Origin: Narthecium ossifragum
Taxonomy: Eukaryota; Streptophyta; Magnoliopsida; Dioscoreales; Nartheciaceae
DNA: 64,000 bases
Reading direction: 5' to 3'
Assembly: GCA_963920575.1 (NCBI GenBank)
Contig: OY986971.1
Coordinates: 3,573,340 to 3,637,339, forward strand
In this document: one piece after another, positions 24,734 to 37,504 of the stretch
Numbering within the stretch: the stretch's first letter is position 1
Layout of the letters: every line of letters begins with the position of its first letter
Notes under the pieces: generated by a model
The model's database searches: none
Seen by the model: the letters and a program-made list of their open reading frames with translations, nothing else
Told to the model about the DNA's origin: nothing
Made by a program: the position numbers and the translations under genes

Positions 24734-27700
24734 TCAACCGGGCCAATGGTCAGGGACAGTGAGAAAATAATTCGACATGGCTTTCCTAAACCTTTTCTTG
24801 TACTGCAGCGGAGATATGACCGTCGGCAATGCATTTTTTGGTCCGCCAAGAATGCCTGAGGCCTTTACCCATGTCTCCAGCTGCTTGTCCCATGTATACT
24901 GCCTCACAAAGTCGATGATACCTATAACAAGCTCCTTTCTTTCCTCATCAACGCCCACTAGCAGTGAATAATCCATGACATCAACCGACTGAAAAGCAAA
25001 CAGATGACTAAATATCAGGGACATGGAATCTATTAAGATCAATTTTGAATTCGTAAGCATGCATACAGGAAGCCAATGCCTTCCCTAGTCTTCGTCTTCA
25101 GTATGTATGTGCAAGAATAAAACAGTCAGCATAAGTTGCCTCACTCTTCAGATTAGTTCATAATATCCATTATCTAGCTTTTTCCTTCATACATTTAACA
25201 GAACATTTTCCAATCAAGGTTTCCACCAAATAATATAACAGGAAATCAGACTTCTTAATTCTAAAGAAGCGTAACAAACTGAGCGAGGACATGACAGGGT
25301 TGCAAGGAGTTCAATGATAAAGGATGGCGTCCAATTAGACTATTTCATGGAACCAATGTCGTAAGGAGTTCAATGAAACTGGACTTCCTAAAAAGAATAA
25401 ACTATCTCCTTGCTTCTGGCAAACGTTAAATATTTTAACACTAACTAACTTCAAGGATGGAGTCCAATTAATCGTTGGTCAATTTAGCCCAAATCATGTT
25501 TCATCAGCTTCTGAGATGAAACAAACTAGGACAAAAATTCATGGCCAACCTCCAGTCTTTAGTGAAGAGTAAAACCATACTTCAGGTAATTAACCTCATT
25601 TACCCTCTTATAATTAAGCATCTGTCTTTGAAGTCTCAGGCGTGTCAGAAGAGGCATGAGATGGAGAGGGCAGCAAAAATAACTATTTGTTATACAACAA
25701 GAGGTATACATGTAGAGAACACTTGTATCAAAACAAAGTGTGAACTACTCACTTAATTTATTTCTCTCCTTGTACTGTCAAAAGAAATTGGAAGGGATTA
25801 TTGTCTCTAATCAAGATGGGCGCCTTGAAAAGCTACATAGAATATCATTATGGACATTTACCATAAGGAAGCCACTACAAGTGAAAGAAATTAGCAGCTA
25901 AGTTGAGAAATTCAAGAAAAAACAGATCAAATTTCAGAGGGACAATTAGAATCCTTTTGGACTAAATATATGAGCTTATGAGATGGCAAAGCATGAGCAT
26001 TCAACACCTATTTAAGGAAATCGATGGAACATGACTTCAGTCATTAAAGAAAAAGCAGATAAAAGCCAATTTTGCTTTATTTTCTTAATGTGATTTGAAT
26101 AATATCTAAACCACCATAGGTTCTCTTAGGGCATGTTTGGTTGCAGAAAGTTGAAGGAAAACTAGTAGAAAAGTGAGAGTTTCTACAAAGTAGCTTCCTA
26201 AATAATGGATTCACTTTTTTGTGTTTTGTTGTGGACCAAAAGTGGAAATTTGAGGAAAATCATGTCACATGTTCCTCGCATGAGAAGAAAAAAGGTTGAA
26301 GAGTGGAATGTATGACTTTCAGGTAGTGGATAAAATTAGAAGTAGGTCAGGTCTGTAGGAAAGTCGAAAATCCACATTATTGGATTTTCTGTCACACCGA
26401 ACACCAGAAAGCGAGGGAGTTTCATAAACTATTCTCTTTCCTCCCCACTATTTGCATCGTTGATACTTTCATGTCAGAAAAGAAAAACAAATGTCTGATG
26501 TTAGATTAATGAAATGCTGAGTCACCATATACATTTCAGCAATAATAGGTATGAAGTTCTTACCGCAAGAAATGATGTATCGTTCCAGACAGCTCGTTCC
26601 AAGCACCGTTTCGCTTTGCTTCCTAAAAATATTGGCTTTGTGCGGAGCGTCTCTAAGAGATTTAGATCCAACAGCACTTTATTCTTCCCTGAAGTGTCAG
26701 GATTGTATCGGGAACGTACTGAACCTTTCAGATCATAGATTCTTGATATATGCTTCCTATAAAAGAGATTCTCCATCACCATCAGATCCATCTTTACTTC
26801 CCTCCCTCCTTTGATGTGCTTCACAGTCACCTAAATTCCAAATTTTTAATCATAAATCCATTACAAAACTCAAGTCAGTATCTAAGCATAAAATGGATAG
26901 CATTATCACAAGGTGGCCAACCTGATATATTCCAAGGACTTTAGCGAGGCAAGTGGGGCTTCCAGAACTTAATGACTCCATCAAATACTTGAAGTATTCA
27001 GGAGCAAATTCTTCAAACGAATCCAATTCTGTCTTTGTGACCTGCTTGATGATAAATCTCTCATCCAGTGACTTCGCAAAATACACATTGCTTTTACCAC
27101 CTTGTGCACTCCATGTCTTGCAGCGGCTCATGGAACGAATAAAATCCAATTCGTTTGGCCAGCACTTCTTCCTAAGTGCATGGAATTGCTTTGCAAAATA
27201 ACATATCACTGAGAACTTAACTTTATCTGCAGGAAAGGATGAGTCGTCGTCAAAAGAAACCCTAAGATGAGATTCCTTGACATCAACGTAATTATCAGCT
27301 TGTGATGGTCGAGGCTCATCAGATTTGTAGCTTTGGGACTGGTTGTCATCTGACTGAAACCATGTAGTGGACTGTCGATCCGTCCTCGCACCATAGACTT
27401 TCGCATTTCCATTCAACCCCTCATGTCTATTGCACTTACTGGTGACGAAGTCATTGTACTCCTGGGAGAGAATAGCATAAGAAATTATGCTTGTGGGCTC
27501 GTTCTCATAAACGGCTATGACTACATCATCAATGCTTGAGGGAGGTAGCAGCAATCGAACACCTTCATTCAACATGTGAGATGCCGATGAGATAAAAGTG
27601 GGGTTATGACTTTGAGGCATAATTGATCCATGTATATCATTCGGGATCCTCTGAGAATAGAACCTTCCCATGATAGGAGATGGATGTTGAGCAAGTCCTG

Positions 27701-30700
27701 CAACATTTCCTGATGTGTCGAAAGATTTGACAGAGGACAAAGACAATGAAGCAGGAGATAGCCCCCGATTTATTCTGTCTTGTAGTCTCATAACAGAATC
27801 AAACGAGCAAAACCTAACTGGGGACATCACCTTCTTATAGTTCAAATTATTCAACATACTTAATCCATGTGAATGAGCTTCTGAACCAACTATAGACGAA
27901 TCTGTCACCAACTGAGCAGTACCGGACCATGCCAAATCTATTTTTTCAGACAGATTGGATGATTGTAGCCTTTCCAAGGATGAAGTGCAAGTTTCGGCAC
28001 CAATAGGTTTGGCATCCAGTGCATATCGTTGTCCACAGACCAAGTTTAAACCTGCTGCCCCAACATAACCGTCAACTGACTCAATTGAAAAGTCCCTATC
28101 AACCAGAGTGTTTGACTGACACTCCAAAACCTGCAAGCTCATTTCCTCATGGCGCCTTGGTAATGATGAGTCTCCAGCAGTCACCAACATTGCTGATGGT
28201 TTTGAAATGGCTTCTTCGGTTGAGTTTTCATTTTCCAACTTCAATTCCTTCCAATTGTTTGGATTTGGTAACTCTGGAAGATCTGGATCAACCTTGGGAG
28301 TTGGACTTTTTTCCTTAGAAAACGAGTCTAACACATAAAGGAGGCGATTCCACTTGTAAGAATCAATTAGTAGGCCCCGCCTCAATCGATTGAGCTCTAA
28401 GATATCCATAGGTGTCTGGACAGGATGATTTTTTTCTGAATCTGGCTGCAACAGTACCTACCGTTATATATGAAGAGACCGAGTTAATTTATGATGGCAC
28501 AAAATTATGCTTGATCCATACTAGCAAAATAAGAATGCCCTATTACCACTAATAAAAATCAACTGTACAATGGAATTGCAAATTATGACTGCTACTTACT
28601 TCATATTGACGTCTTTCCCTTTCTAGCAAAACCATCAGCTCCATAATGTGATTTTGAATGCTCGTTTTCACAGGTTCACACTCCCAAATTTTGAAATTTT
28701 GTTCAGCGGTATGAAGAGCATCTGCTACTTCAGTGTGCAGTAGATGCAATTTTTTCAAGACCTGCAGAAGAAATAGGAAAAGTATCATGCACATAGACGA
28801 ATAATTTCAAAATGGACAAAAATTTAGGGGTAGGGTTTAGGACTATACATCTGTTGCCTCTCTTCTCACCCACTCTTGCTGAGTCTCACAAGTGAAGTCA
28901 AGTACTGAAGGTGGTAGGTTAACAGAGAGAATATCAACAGGAGAGTAACGAAAAAAGGCAACTGTGCTCCCAAAGCTGCAAAACATGAAAAAATGTCATA
29001 AAAGCAAAGCCAGAAGAAAGAGTATTAGGAATAAAAAGTCGGACATTCTGACCACGTACCCATAAAAACGAAGGCAGTCTCTCTGAAGAGAATGGCCACA
29101 AATTGCAATACGGTTAGCAGTTGCATGATCGGAAAAGCTTAGCTCCAAGAATTTTCCAAAAGAAATCCCCCATGCAGCATCAGACATGACAACTCTACGC
29201 GAAGCAGGGGGGACTCCTTCTTTCCGTTTACACTTGAGGCATCTATGCCACATCCATATCTTTCCATCAGTTTCACCAGGTAGCTTCACAGAAAGAAGTC
29301 GTTTAACGCTAATTGTAAGGCTGCCCCTCTTGTGAGTGTAACAGCGGACATGTGCTTCTGGAGACTCTTTACAAGAATTGCAAAAAGATGTCTGAGAAGA
29401 AGGAAAACATAAAATGGTTAAGAACCAAAGACCTCGTAAGCTCAGTGTAATCTTAATGCTAATTAAAGACAAGATTTACCTGGTCAAACACATCATCCCG
29501 GAGGTACCTTCCAAGTGGTTTATCAAAGCTGCCATAGAACTTGATGCGGAACAGTTGAGAACGTTCACAAACTGTACCTTTCAGAACGCACCTGCTTGAT
29601 AAGGAAACCAAGATGCTCTCGTGGTTTTCAGCAGTAGAGCTGGGATCTCTAGAAACCTCAGTACCCTTATCTATAGATGCTCCATTTTTTTCATCAATGT
29701 TCCAGAAGTTCGCAGAGATGTTCACATCCTTGTACGAAGACAAATTCAGACAGAAGTCAACAGCAGAATCCCCATTAATCTTATAGTTCTCTTTAGCAGA
29801 CACATCATTGGACTGGTTGGGAGCGGATGAAACCATGTCTCTTCCTGGTTGGAGATTAATATCAGGTGTATTTTCCCTCAGAGATGGAACATCAGAGTAC
29901 GGTAAAAGGAGCTTTTGGCCAGCATTGCTGCATGAATTAACTTCTTTGTCTTTGTCAATAACTGTTAGGCGCACATCAGATATAGCTGAACCAGAAGTAG
30001 CTGACATGTTAGAATCCACATTCGTGAACTTCTCTGGTATGCTAATTGGAGGTTTTGAAGAGACATTAGGAAGCGTGGCGCCCTCATCTTCAAGGAATGA
30101 GGTCTCAAGTGACAGGTGATAGGCTGCAAAGCTAGCGTACTGAATAACATGCTTGATCTTCTTTAATTCTTGAATGCTCGTACCTCTTAGAAGAACCTGC
30201 AAATTGCTTACTTGGTCAATGACGCAGCCCAAACCAGCAAGTGAAGATGTCTCAACATCTACTTCAACTTGTTCCACCACATATAAAAAAATGTTCTTAT
30301 TAGCCGATAATTCATTGACGAACCCAACCTCCCCCTGATGCGGGGGTGTTTATTTACTCAACAAATTAAAGCTGGAACTAGATCAATTCAAAGAGGTAGA
30401 AGACTCTGCAAAATTCACTTGCAATCTAAATAAAGCTTGAAAATCAATTGTAAAGAGGACACATCTATGCTCGAAAAACGTAGTTGAGTTGCTAGGTACT
30501 TTAGCTTCTGACAGGCTTTAGGCTTTTGGGTGCAACATGACCAACGTTGAAGTAAATTCAATGATGAAAAAACTAATATGAACAGTTCTGACAGGCTTAA
30601 AGGCTGGACATGAACAAATGATTGAGAAATCAAACCCAAAGTAGAGCAGGAACCTTACCGTGCACCCTAAACGCTTTGGACAGCCTTCAAAGTACAATAG

Positions 30701-32669
30701 TGTCTTGCTAGACTTCTTGTTTTGCTCAGGAGATCCTTCAAAGACTTTCACTGTACGGAACATTTCACAGTGCCCAATTTTTGCCGAAGCAAGATTGTCA
30801 GTTGATGATGTAATCTGAGCACCAGTGCACCGGGATATCCTCTCCAGAAGTGATCTCTTGACATTCAGCACAAGGGAGATTTCATTTCTCAGAAGACATT
30901 TTTGAGCATAGGAGGAGACACTTTTTTCCACCAGCAGCACATTAGGCCGATGAGCCTCAATCCTTTTGACAGCCAGCTCTAGGTGATTACTTTCCTGTGA
31001 AACCATAACATTAGACTTTGACACAATAACCAGCTCAGAAAAAACCAACACTTGCATGAATATTGCATTACCTCTTCGAGTATAGTGTTCAAAGATGCCA
31101 ATTTATTCGCAACTCTCTGATACTCCAGTGCGCCACCCAGGATAAGTATCCGGGGATTTTTTTGTTGTGATAACATGCGCTTGTGCGCTATGTTTTTTGT
31201 ACAAACTACTCCCTTAATTAAAGTGCTGCAAACAGTATGCCATAGCATTAGATACCCGAAAGCATATAGAAGTAACAGAACGCTAAATAGCTGCAAACCA
31301 TACCTATCTCCTGGATTTCCAGAGGCTATACATTTCACCTTCACATGGTCACCAGGGTCCATGCTTCCGCCTTTGCTGGTGTCTGGTCTAACAAAATTTG
31401 CTGCTTGCCATGCCAGTGAAGTGATGATCTCCAGCCAGCCCTCCCCACCATTCTCATGTCCTGCGCAAATGCCCTCCGTTTTCAACAATTCGGAAACGAG
31501 AGCCCTGAAATGGTCACATATCGCGGATTTGATGTTATTCTTCGTGGCATCAGTTTGTTTCTCTTTGATCGGAGAAGCCTCACAACCGAAGCTGCCCGAT
31601 GAGAAATTCATGCCTGATTCACCGAAATTGTCATCGTCGTCAGCAAACCCAAAGTACCTATTTTCCACATCATCCTCTTCAGCCTCCGGTGGAGGAGGAC
31701 ACCAAATAACTCCATCGTTCTCAAAATCTAATGGTTGCTGAGCCTTCTCGCTCTCAGCACTACTGTATACGGATAAGTTGTCATATATGCAAACATCCTC
31801 GGATTCCACTCCAGGTCTTCTCAAGTAACCCAGAGCTTCCTGATCCAATAGACCAATCTTATGCGGGCTATTCTCCCCTTGCTCGCCAGCTCTAATAGGG
31901 CTATCCAAAGGGCTCGAACTCATCGACCTGAAACTATAAATATCATGGCCTGTACTGATACTGCTATTATCTACATCCGAATGGTCTTGCGAAAACATGC
32001 TCTTCGGGCTGAAGAAATTCTTCCCGCCATCATCACCATCTTCATCATCTTCACTCCTAAATTCACCAGTTACTCTTAGAACAAAACATCTTTCTTTTTG
32101 TGCAGAAATAGTCATACTCAAGAACAATCACAACATCAAGAACCAAAGAAATCAAGTGTTTACGCATTTAAGAAATTTAAACATGGATAAACAAGAACTG
32201 CTCTAATTTACCTGTAAGCAGAGGAACAGAGAGAGCGAGGAGAGGGCCCCTGCTGCGAATCAACCAAGTTGGCAAACTTATTATCGCTAAATCTAAGCAG
32301 AGGCGAGACAGGCACCGAGTCCGGAGGCCCCGCCGGATCAACCGCCCTCTCCCCCACCGTCACGGCCGCCACCTCCGCATGCGACAGGGCACGAAAGCAG
32401 AACCTGCAAAATTTAGGCTCCGCCTTCTCCTCCGGCCCGGAGCCCTGCATGCACTTCTTGCAGAACAACCGGCGGCATCCCCTGCACCGGAGGCCTCGTC
32501 CTCCGAGCACACCAAACCCCATAAAACACTCCCGACAAACCCGCTCTCCGCCACCCCCTCCACCACCACCGAGGATCCAAGAATCCATGGATAAAGCACC
32601 AGACAAGCACCCAAGTACCGATCCGAGGCTCTGTATCAGAACCAGTAAACCGGTGCCCGTTACTCCCAT
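24734..32669 (-). CDS. FAB1C: FAB1C-type 1-phosphatidylinositol-3-phosphate 5-kinase (PIKfyve family without a canonical FYVE finger), 11 exons, 1704 residues
   Basis: Minus-strand exons: 32669-32212, 32074-31304, 31225-31072, 30994-30659, 30196-29480, 29391-29060, 28975-28849, 28761-28600, 28457-26922, 26830-26564, 24988-24734. Phases agree throughout. The enzyme family makes PI(3,5)P2 from PI3P on endosomal/vacuolar membranes. The N-terminus has four CxxC pairs (CREC, CRGC, CKKC, CRFC) but lacks the RRHHCR signature of a true FYVE domain, as in the FAB1C/FAB1D group. Next come an acidic linker (QQPLDFENDGVIWCPPPPEA), a TCP-1/Cpn60-like domain (about residues 390-620; VLLVEKSVSSYAQ, YFEGCPKRLGCTV), a Cys-rich region (FCNSCKES, WMWHRCLKCK, MSDAAWGISFGKFLELSFS) and a C-terminal lipid kinase domain (about 1430-1704; SLDERFIIKQV, RIYDLKGSVRSRYNPDTSG, MDYSLLVG, GIIDF). 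Arabidopsis FAB1C has about 1650 residues, so length fits. The MGVTG start gives a product beginning just before the Cys-rich part. The 28975-28849 exon has no Met and is easily missed. Confidence 0.95.
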
Positions 32670-33081
32670 ACGCCGGGAACCCTCCGCCACACTGCACCAC
32701 CTCACACCTCCGACGAAAAAAACAATGCAAACCCAAAACCTCAACTTTCCGGCCAAAAACAAGAAGCGGGAACCAACCAGATCGAAAAAACCTCCGGCGA
32801 GTTCGACCCAACACCTCTATACACACACGCAAGAACCAAAACTCCAAACACAAAAGGCCCACTAACCAATCCCCACTGCTCTGCAACACATCCAAGAAGG
32901 CCTCGTCGCATGAGTGTTGGCCTTCTATCTTAAATGGGGGATAGAAGAAGAAGAAACGCGAGGACCAAGATCGCCGTTATCGAGGAAAAGAAGCCGGAGA
33001 AGCCGGAGGAGGATCCCATCGCCGCCATCTTCACCATCCAGCGGGAAATCGGAAATCTCCACCGCGAGAGCCTGCGGAACC

Positions 33082-33088
33082 TTATATA
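33082..33088 (-). promoter_or_regulatory. Candidate TATA box of the FAB1C-type gene
   Basis: The minus strand reads TCTATATAAGG about 413 bp upstream of the start codon, a good plant TATA match. Transcription starting about 30 bp downstream would give a leader of roughly 380 nt. That leader contains several ATG triplets (for example complementary to CAT near 33015-33040), so upstream frames or a leader intron would be expected. Confidence 0.45.
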
Positions 33089-33100
33089 GAGGAAGAGAAC

Positions 33101-33125
33101 GGCTAGGCTAGGCTAGGCTAGGCTA
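33101..33125. repeat. (GGCTA)5 microsatellite next to the FAB1C promoter
   Basis: Five uninterrupted copies of GGCTA lie immediately upstream (in gene orientation) of the candidate TATA box. Confidence 0.9.
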
Positions 33126-33237
33126 AGCGGCCGCCTTCATTTCTTAGAAGGAGAGAGGATTGACGGGATATCGGTATCGGTCTCGGCTTGTCTCCGGTCT
33201 AAGCGGTTTCGGTAGCCGTCGGCGTCCGAAAGGAAAG

Positions 33238-33513
33238 CAGAGAGAGAGAGAGAGAGAGAGAGTGGATGAGTAGGAGAGAGAAATCTTTTAGAGAGAGAAA
33301 GAGACGGGTCTGTGTTTGATGGTGCCGAAAGCGACTGCAAAGGGTAATAATTCTAGAGAGAGAGAGAGTAACGTACTGTATCTTTTTGATATTTATAGAA
33401 AGAGAGAGAGAGTTTATGGGAGTGTATCTTTTTGGTATCTTAGAGAGAGACACGTTTTAGAGAGAGAGAGTATGGGAGTGTATCTTTGAGGTATTTTAGA
33501 GAGAGAGAGAGTC
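33238..33513. repeat. GA-rich microsatellite cluster in the FAB1C upstream region
   Basis: Repeated blocks of (GA)6-12 separated by GTATCTTTTTGGTATTT-like spacers, several times over 275 bp, then a 21-nt T run up to the PIF/Harbinger insertion. GA/CT tracts are frequent in plant promoters and can bind BPC/GAGA factors; function here is untested. Confidence 0.7.
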
Positions 33514-33536
33514 TTTTTTTTTTTTTTTTTTTGTTA

Positions 33537-35860
33537 GGGGCTGTTTGTTTCACTGGAATGGAGGCTGAAATGGCTGGAATGGAATTCCAGCCCTCATGGT
33601 GTTTGTTTCACTGGAATGGACTCCATTCCATTCCAGATCCATTCCAAATCCATTCCATTCACTCTCATTTCAGTGAAATGTTTCTGGTCAAAATTTGGCC
33701 AGAAACACATTCAAGCAAATTTTTCCATCGACTCTCTTTTCAACCCTTGAATGCCACTTTGATCTCGCGGAGGACTCTAGCCGCCATCATCTCTCACGCT
33801 CTTCCTCACCAAAGGTCTTCGCTACCGACATGTGGGCTTCGTCATCGATCACCGCCACCGCCGCCTCCGCCTGGTCGGTCTCCTTCACTACCACGACCAG
33901 CACATCCTCCGATGAGCCCAAGCTCCGACATGTGGGCTTCGTCATTGATCACCGCTTCCCCAATACTCCCTCCACCCCCGCCGCCTCCGGCGTCATCAAG
34001 CTGGGATTTTTGGGACCTATTCGCCCCACCTTCCTCTCGTTCAGTCACCGAGGAAGAGTGGGAGGAGGCGGCCACCAGCGTGTCGGAGGTCACGGAGGTC
34101 ACAGTGGCTCCAACGGTGGTACCACCGCCTTCCGTGGTCAGCGCGTACTCCAAGGATTCAACCAGCGAGCTCGCCATGGTGGTCGTCCCCAGAGGCCGGA
34201 AGGAACTCTCCGATATCGTCAAAGATCTCGACGAGTACTTCCTGAGGGCGGCCGACGCCGGCACCCGGCTCTCCTTCCTATTGGAGGCACTCCATGACAA
34301 ATGGTTCTACTCTGTTCTTAAGCAAGCAAAGTGTGTACCTATGGGAGGAGCTTGAACCCAATGCTGTGGTCTTAATTCCATCTCTTTTTCCTACTTTTCT
34401 ATCTCTGATTTCCTTCACACTGCCAACTTTAAGCATCAACTTTGATTCATTTTCCCCAGCTTTTCCAAGTTGTCTTGTGATTCAATGCTATACAGTCCTC
34501 TTATGTTTGTGAGATACTTTTGATATGAAACAGGGTTCTGAGAGGATTAAGATGGAGCATGATAGGAGAGTGGGCATGCTAAAGAAGCAGGAGGCAAATG
34601 GGGTGGACTATCCGACTATGTGAAGGTGGAGAAGAACACGAGGGAGATTGAGAGGCTGGAATCCAAGATGATGGTTTCCTCTCAGGCCATGGACTCCACC
34701 TCTTCAGAGATCATCAGGCTCAGGGAAGCTGAGCTCTTCCCTCATCTCCTTAGCTTGTTAATGGGTACCTCTCTGTCCTTAGTCTACACGTTTCATTGTA
34801 AGAACCGCTAATTGGTTGACTAACCTTAGTGGGTGTACTAATTTACAATCCTATTAAAAAAGATTCAGAATCAAACTCTTTAGTAGATTATTGATATACA
34901 AAGTAGGTAGCTAATTTGGATGAATGGCATGATTCTTTATTGGAGCTATACTATATTACTATCCTAGCACATTCCTACGCCAGTGATAAAAGATCAGGCA
35001 ATTCAGTTTCGAAATGATCCTGAACCGCAAGTTTGTGGGGGACAAGGTTTGCCTCGGGAATAATGTTCGTCTCTTTTATCTTGTGATTTATTTTTTCTAT
35101 TTTGAGGAATGTTATAGAATTGACTCATTTAGCTCTCGGTATAGTGGAGGTTCTGTCGAAATTTTCTAAAAAAAATCCTAAACGTGTCGTAGGCACGGGA
35201 CATGGGTTTCAGATTGAAGAGACAATATTCATATTGATGGTGATTATATACTTGTAATTCCATGTATACTTGCAATTCCATGTATACTTGTTTCTCGTTC
35301 AATGCGGTTTAAATGTGTACTTGTTTCAGATTGAAGAGACAATATTGTACATGAGTTTTTTTTTTAATACATGGGTGTTATAATTTTAAATGTTCCGTCA
35401 ATAAAATTAATTACCATCATCGAATGAAAAAATAGCTTGGCCAATAAATTTCCTTCTCCAACATCAAATATGATTACAAAAACAAAAAAAAACAAAAAAT
35501 AAAAAAATTCTGAAGTGATTATATTTTCATCAACATAGATATCCAAATATCACAATTATATCATATTATTAATGTCATAAAAAATTTAATAAATATCAAA
35601 ATCGGAATACATTGTGGTATGCTCACCACTAGCATTCAGGGGTGACCATATCCCTCATTCCATCGCGAGACAAACACAAAAACTGAAAAAATCACTTGAT
35701 TCTGTTTCCATTTCAACACCAAACAAACAACAAAAATGACATTCCATTCCATTCCACCACCACCAAACAAACAGCAAAAGTGACATTCCATTCCATTTCA
35801 CTGGAATCACATTCCATTCCAAAAGCATTCCAAAAACATTCCAACGAAACAAACGCCCCC
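33537..35860. mobile_element. PIF/Harbinger-type non-autonomous element carrying captured gene exons (Pack-type), 2324 bp
   Basis: Left end GGGGCTGTTTGTTTCACTGG and right end (complement) GGGGGCGTTTGTTTCGTTGG are imperfect inverted repeats (about 20 of 24 over the outer 24 bp), flanked on both sides by the trinucleotide TTA (33534-33536, 35861-35863), the target preference of PIF/Harbinger elements. Subterminal zones repeat ACATTCCATTCC and CACTGGAATGGA motifs. No transposase frame is present. The interior between about 33820 and 34800 holds exons of a DUF630/DUF632 gene. It is inserted about 870 bp upstream of the FAB1C start codon, directly beside its GA-rich promoter region. Confidence 0.75.
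33950..34790 (+). pseudogene. Captured DUF630/DUF632 (NRG2-like) gene fragments, two exons, frameshifted
   Basis: The first block (about 33965-34365) encodes a proline run, SSSWDFWDLFAP, SRSVTEEEWEE, RKELSDIVKDLDEYFLRAADAG and then, in a shifted frame near 34350-34371, SLNPMLWS. The second block (about 34533-34770) encodes SERIKMEHDRRVGMLKKQEA, GVDY, then KVEKNTREIERLESKMMVSS and SSEIIRLREAELFPHLLSLL. Both are hallmark stretches of plant DUF630/DUF632 proteins, which have about 600-900 residues. After GVDY there is an 8-bp tandem duplication (GACTATCC then GACTAT, near 34605-34618) that breaks the frame and creates TGA. A 31-bp segment around CCGACATGTGGGCTTCGTCA also occurs twice, at about 33827 and 33927. 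It is enclosed in the transposon and therefore read as a transduplicated relic. Confidence 0.8.
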
Positions 35861-35863
35861 TTA

Positions 35864-37504
35864 AGGAAAGGAGATTGGATGAGGTGTAGTAGAGAGAGAA
35901 ACGTAGTAGATTCTGTTGAATGCTGATTGGTTAGAGATTTTAGAGAGAAAGTGCGTATCTTTGGTAAGAAAGATTATTAGTTGATTTTTGTGAGTTATCC
36001 ATTCTTATTAGTAAAGTGAAGGATTATGATTTATTTATTTATTGGTAATAATTGTTTTATAGGATGTGGGTGTTGGATTAATTAATTAATTAATTTTTAA
36101 AAGAATATGCGGAATTTGAAAAAAAAAATGCCACTTTTAAGGAATGGCGGTGGTCAATCACCTCCTAATTATCTCGATAAGAAAGTTGATTTTTAAGAAA
36201 AGTCACATCAATCACCTCCTAAAAGATGTTGCTAATAATTAAGTGGAAGCTATACCAAAATAATTCATGATTCTACGTCAAAGATTATTTTATAAGATCT
36301 TTCAGCGGATTCTGATTTGCAACCTAAGGTTTTTTTTTTATTCTTTTAAAATATGTTAGTTCAATGTATTTTGTTTCATTTAAGATTTTTTAACAAGTAT
36401 GAAGATATGTTCACTTTATTATATTTTGCACCCGCCAAAAATAATCTCATACCTTGGCCCTATCCCTGGAGTACTACTTGCAATAGCGTTGGCTTAGCCA
36501 TTCACAAACTTAAGAATGTGTGAAAACATAGTCCACGATTAATGGCTGCCTTATCGACTCCAATTCTCACAATTAGTTAATTTAAAAGCTAAACTTTAAG
36601 ACTTCATAAAATATCATGTGTTTTCGTTATTTTGGTCAATAATTGATTGCGTGTGTTGTAAGAACAATAGCATAAGTCAAACCGCTAAGCTCTTTTTACA
36701 AAGATCCAATAAAATTAATTATAACATATTTAATTTTATAAAAGATGGTCTCAGGTTTGTATATTGATTGTAGTAATTGGAACTGTTTTTGATATGAATG
36801 AGATATAATGTTTTGAGTTCTTACGTCCGTTTGGAACATACGCGGTCCTCTCCTGTCACATGAGAATATTGATGATAAGGTCTACCTACGTGGTCAGAAT
36901 CGTGTATTTTTAGAGAGTTTTTGAAAATCTTATACCTACAAAAAACATGAAAATCATTTCAAAAAACCATTTCCCATCCTATTAAAAGACTCAACCACCA
37001 TGTAGATTGTGAAATGACTAAGATGTCTTATGATATTCGACGTGCATAATAAACGGCTATATCTGTTAGAGCTAGTAGTTTAGTAAATTTTTTTATCATC
37101 ATTTACATAACCAATCCTATGAGAGTTATCGAAATGACCCCTATGTCTTCGCATAACACGATATTTTCAGAACTGCATGATATAATGTGAAATTTAACAT
37201 GTTTTGAGGATGGTACGCACGTATATGATATTAACCCAAAAAACTAATATATTGTGAAAGAGTTGTCTTTGGATTGCTTCATGCTAATTAATTAGCTTGC
37301 TTTCTTGAAGTCAAAATATTTAATAGGAAGAATCACATAGGACAACCTCAAAGTTAGATAGGTAAAAGCTGCTCGATTAATTTCTCAAGAAACAATTTTA
37401 AAAAGTAACCTCAACGCAACGGTCCTTGTCAGAGCTGCTCTTTTTTTTTGAAAATAATTAATGAGCAATGATTTATATACATGGATCGGGGCGAGTACGT
37501 TGCA
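35864..37504. other. Gene-free AT-rich stretch
   Basis: No coding frame of note. There are homopolymer A and T runs and short AATTAATTAATTAATT repeats near 36078. Nothing recognisable. Confidence 0.5.

Noticed and set aside
31175..31741. 188-codon plus-strand frame within the FAB1C gene
   Set aside because: It is antisense to a well-supported exon and has no known domain.
33486..34355. A single 289-codon gene at this locus
   Set aside because: Only its last part resembles DUF632 proteins; the start is transposon terminal sequence and the frame passes through the inverted-repeat end.
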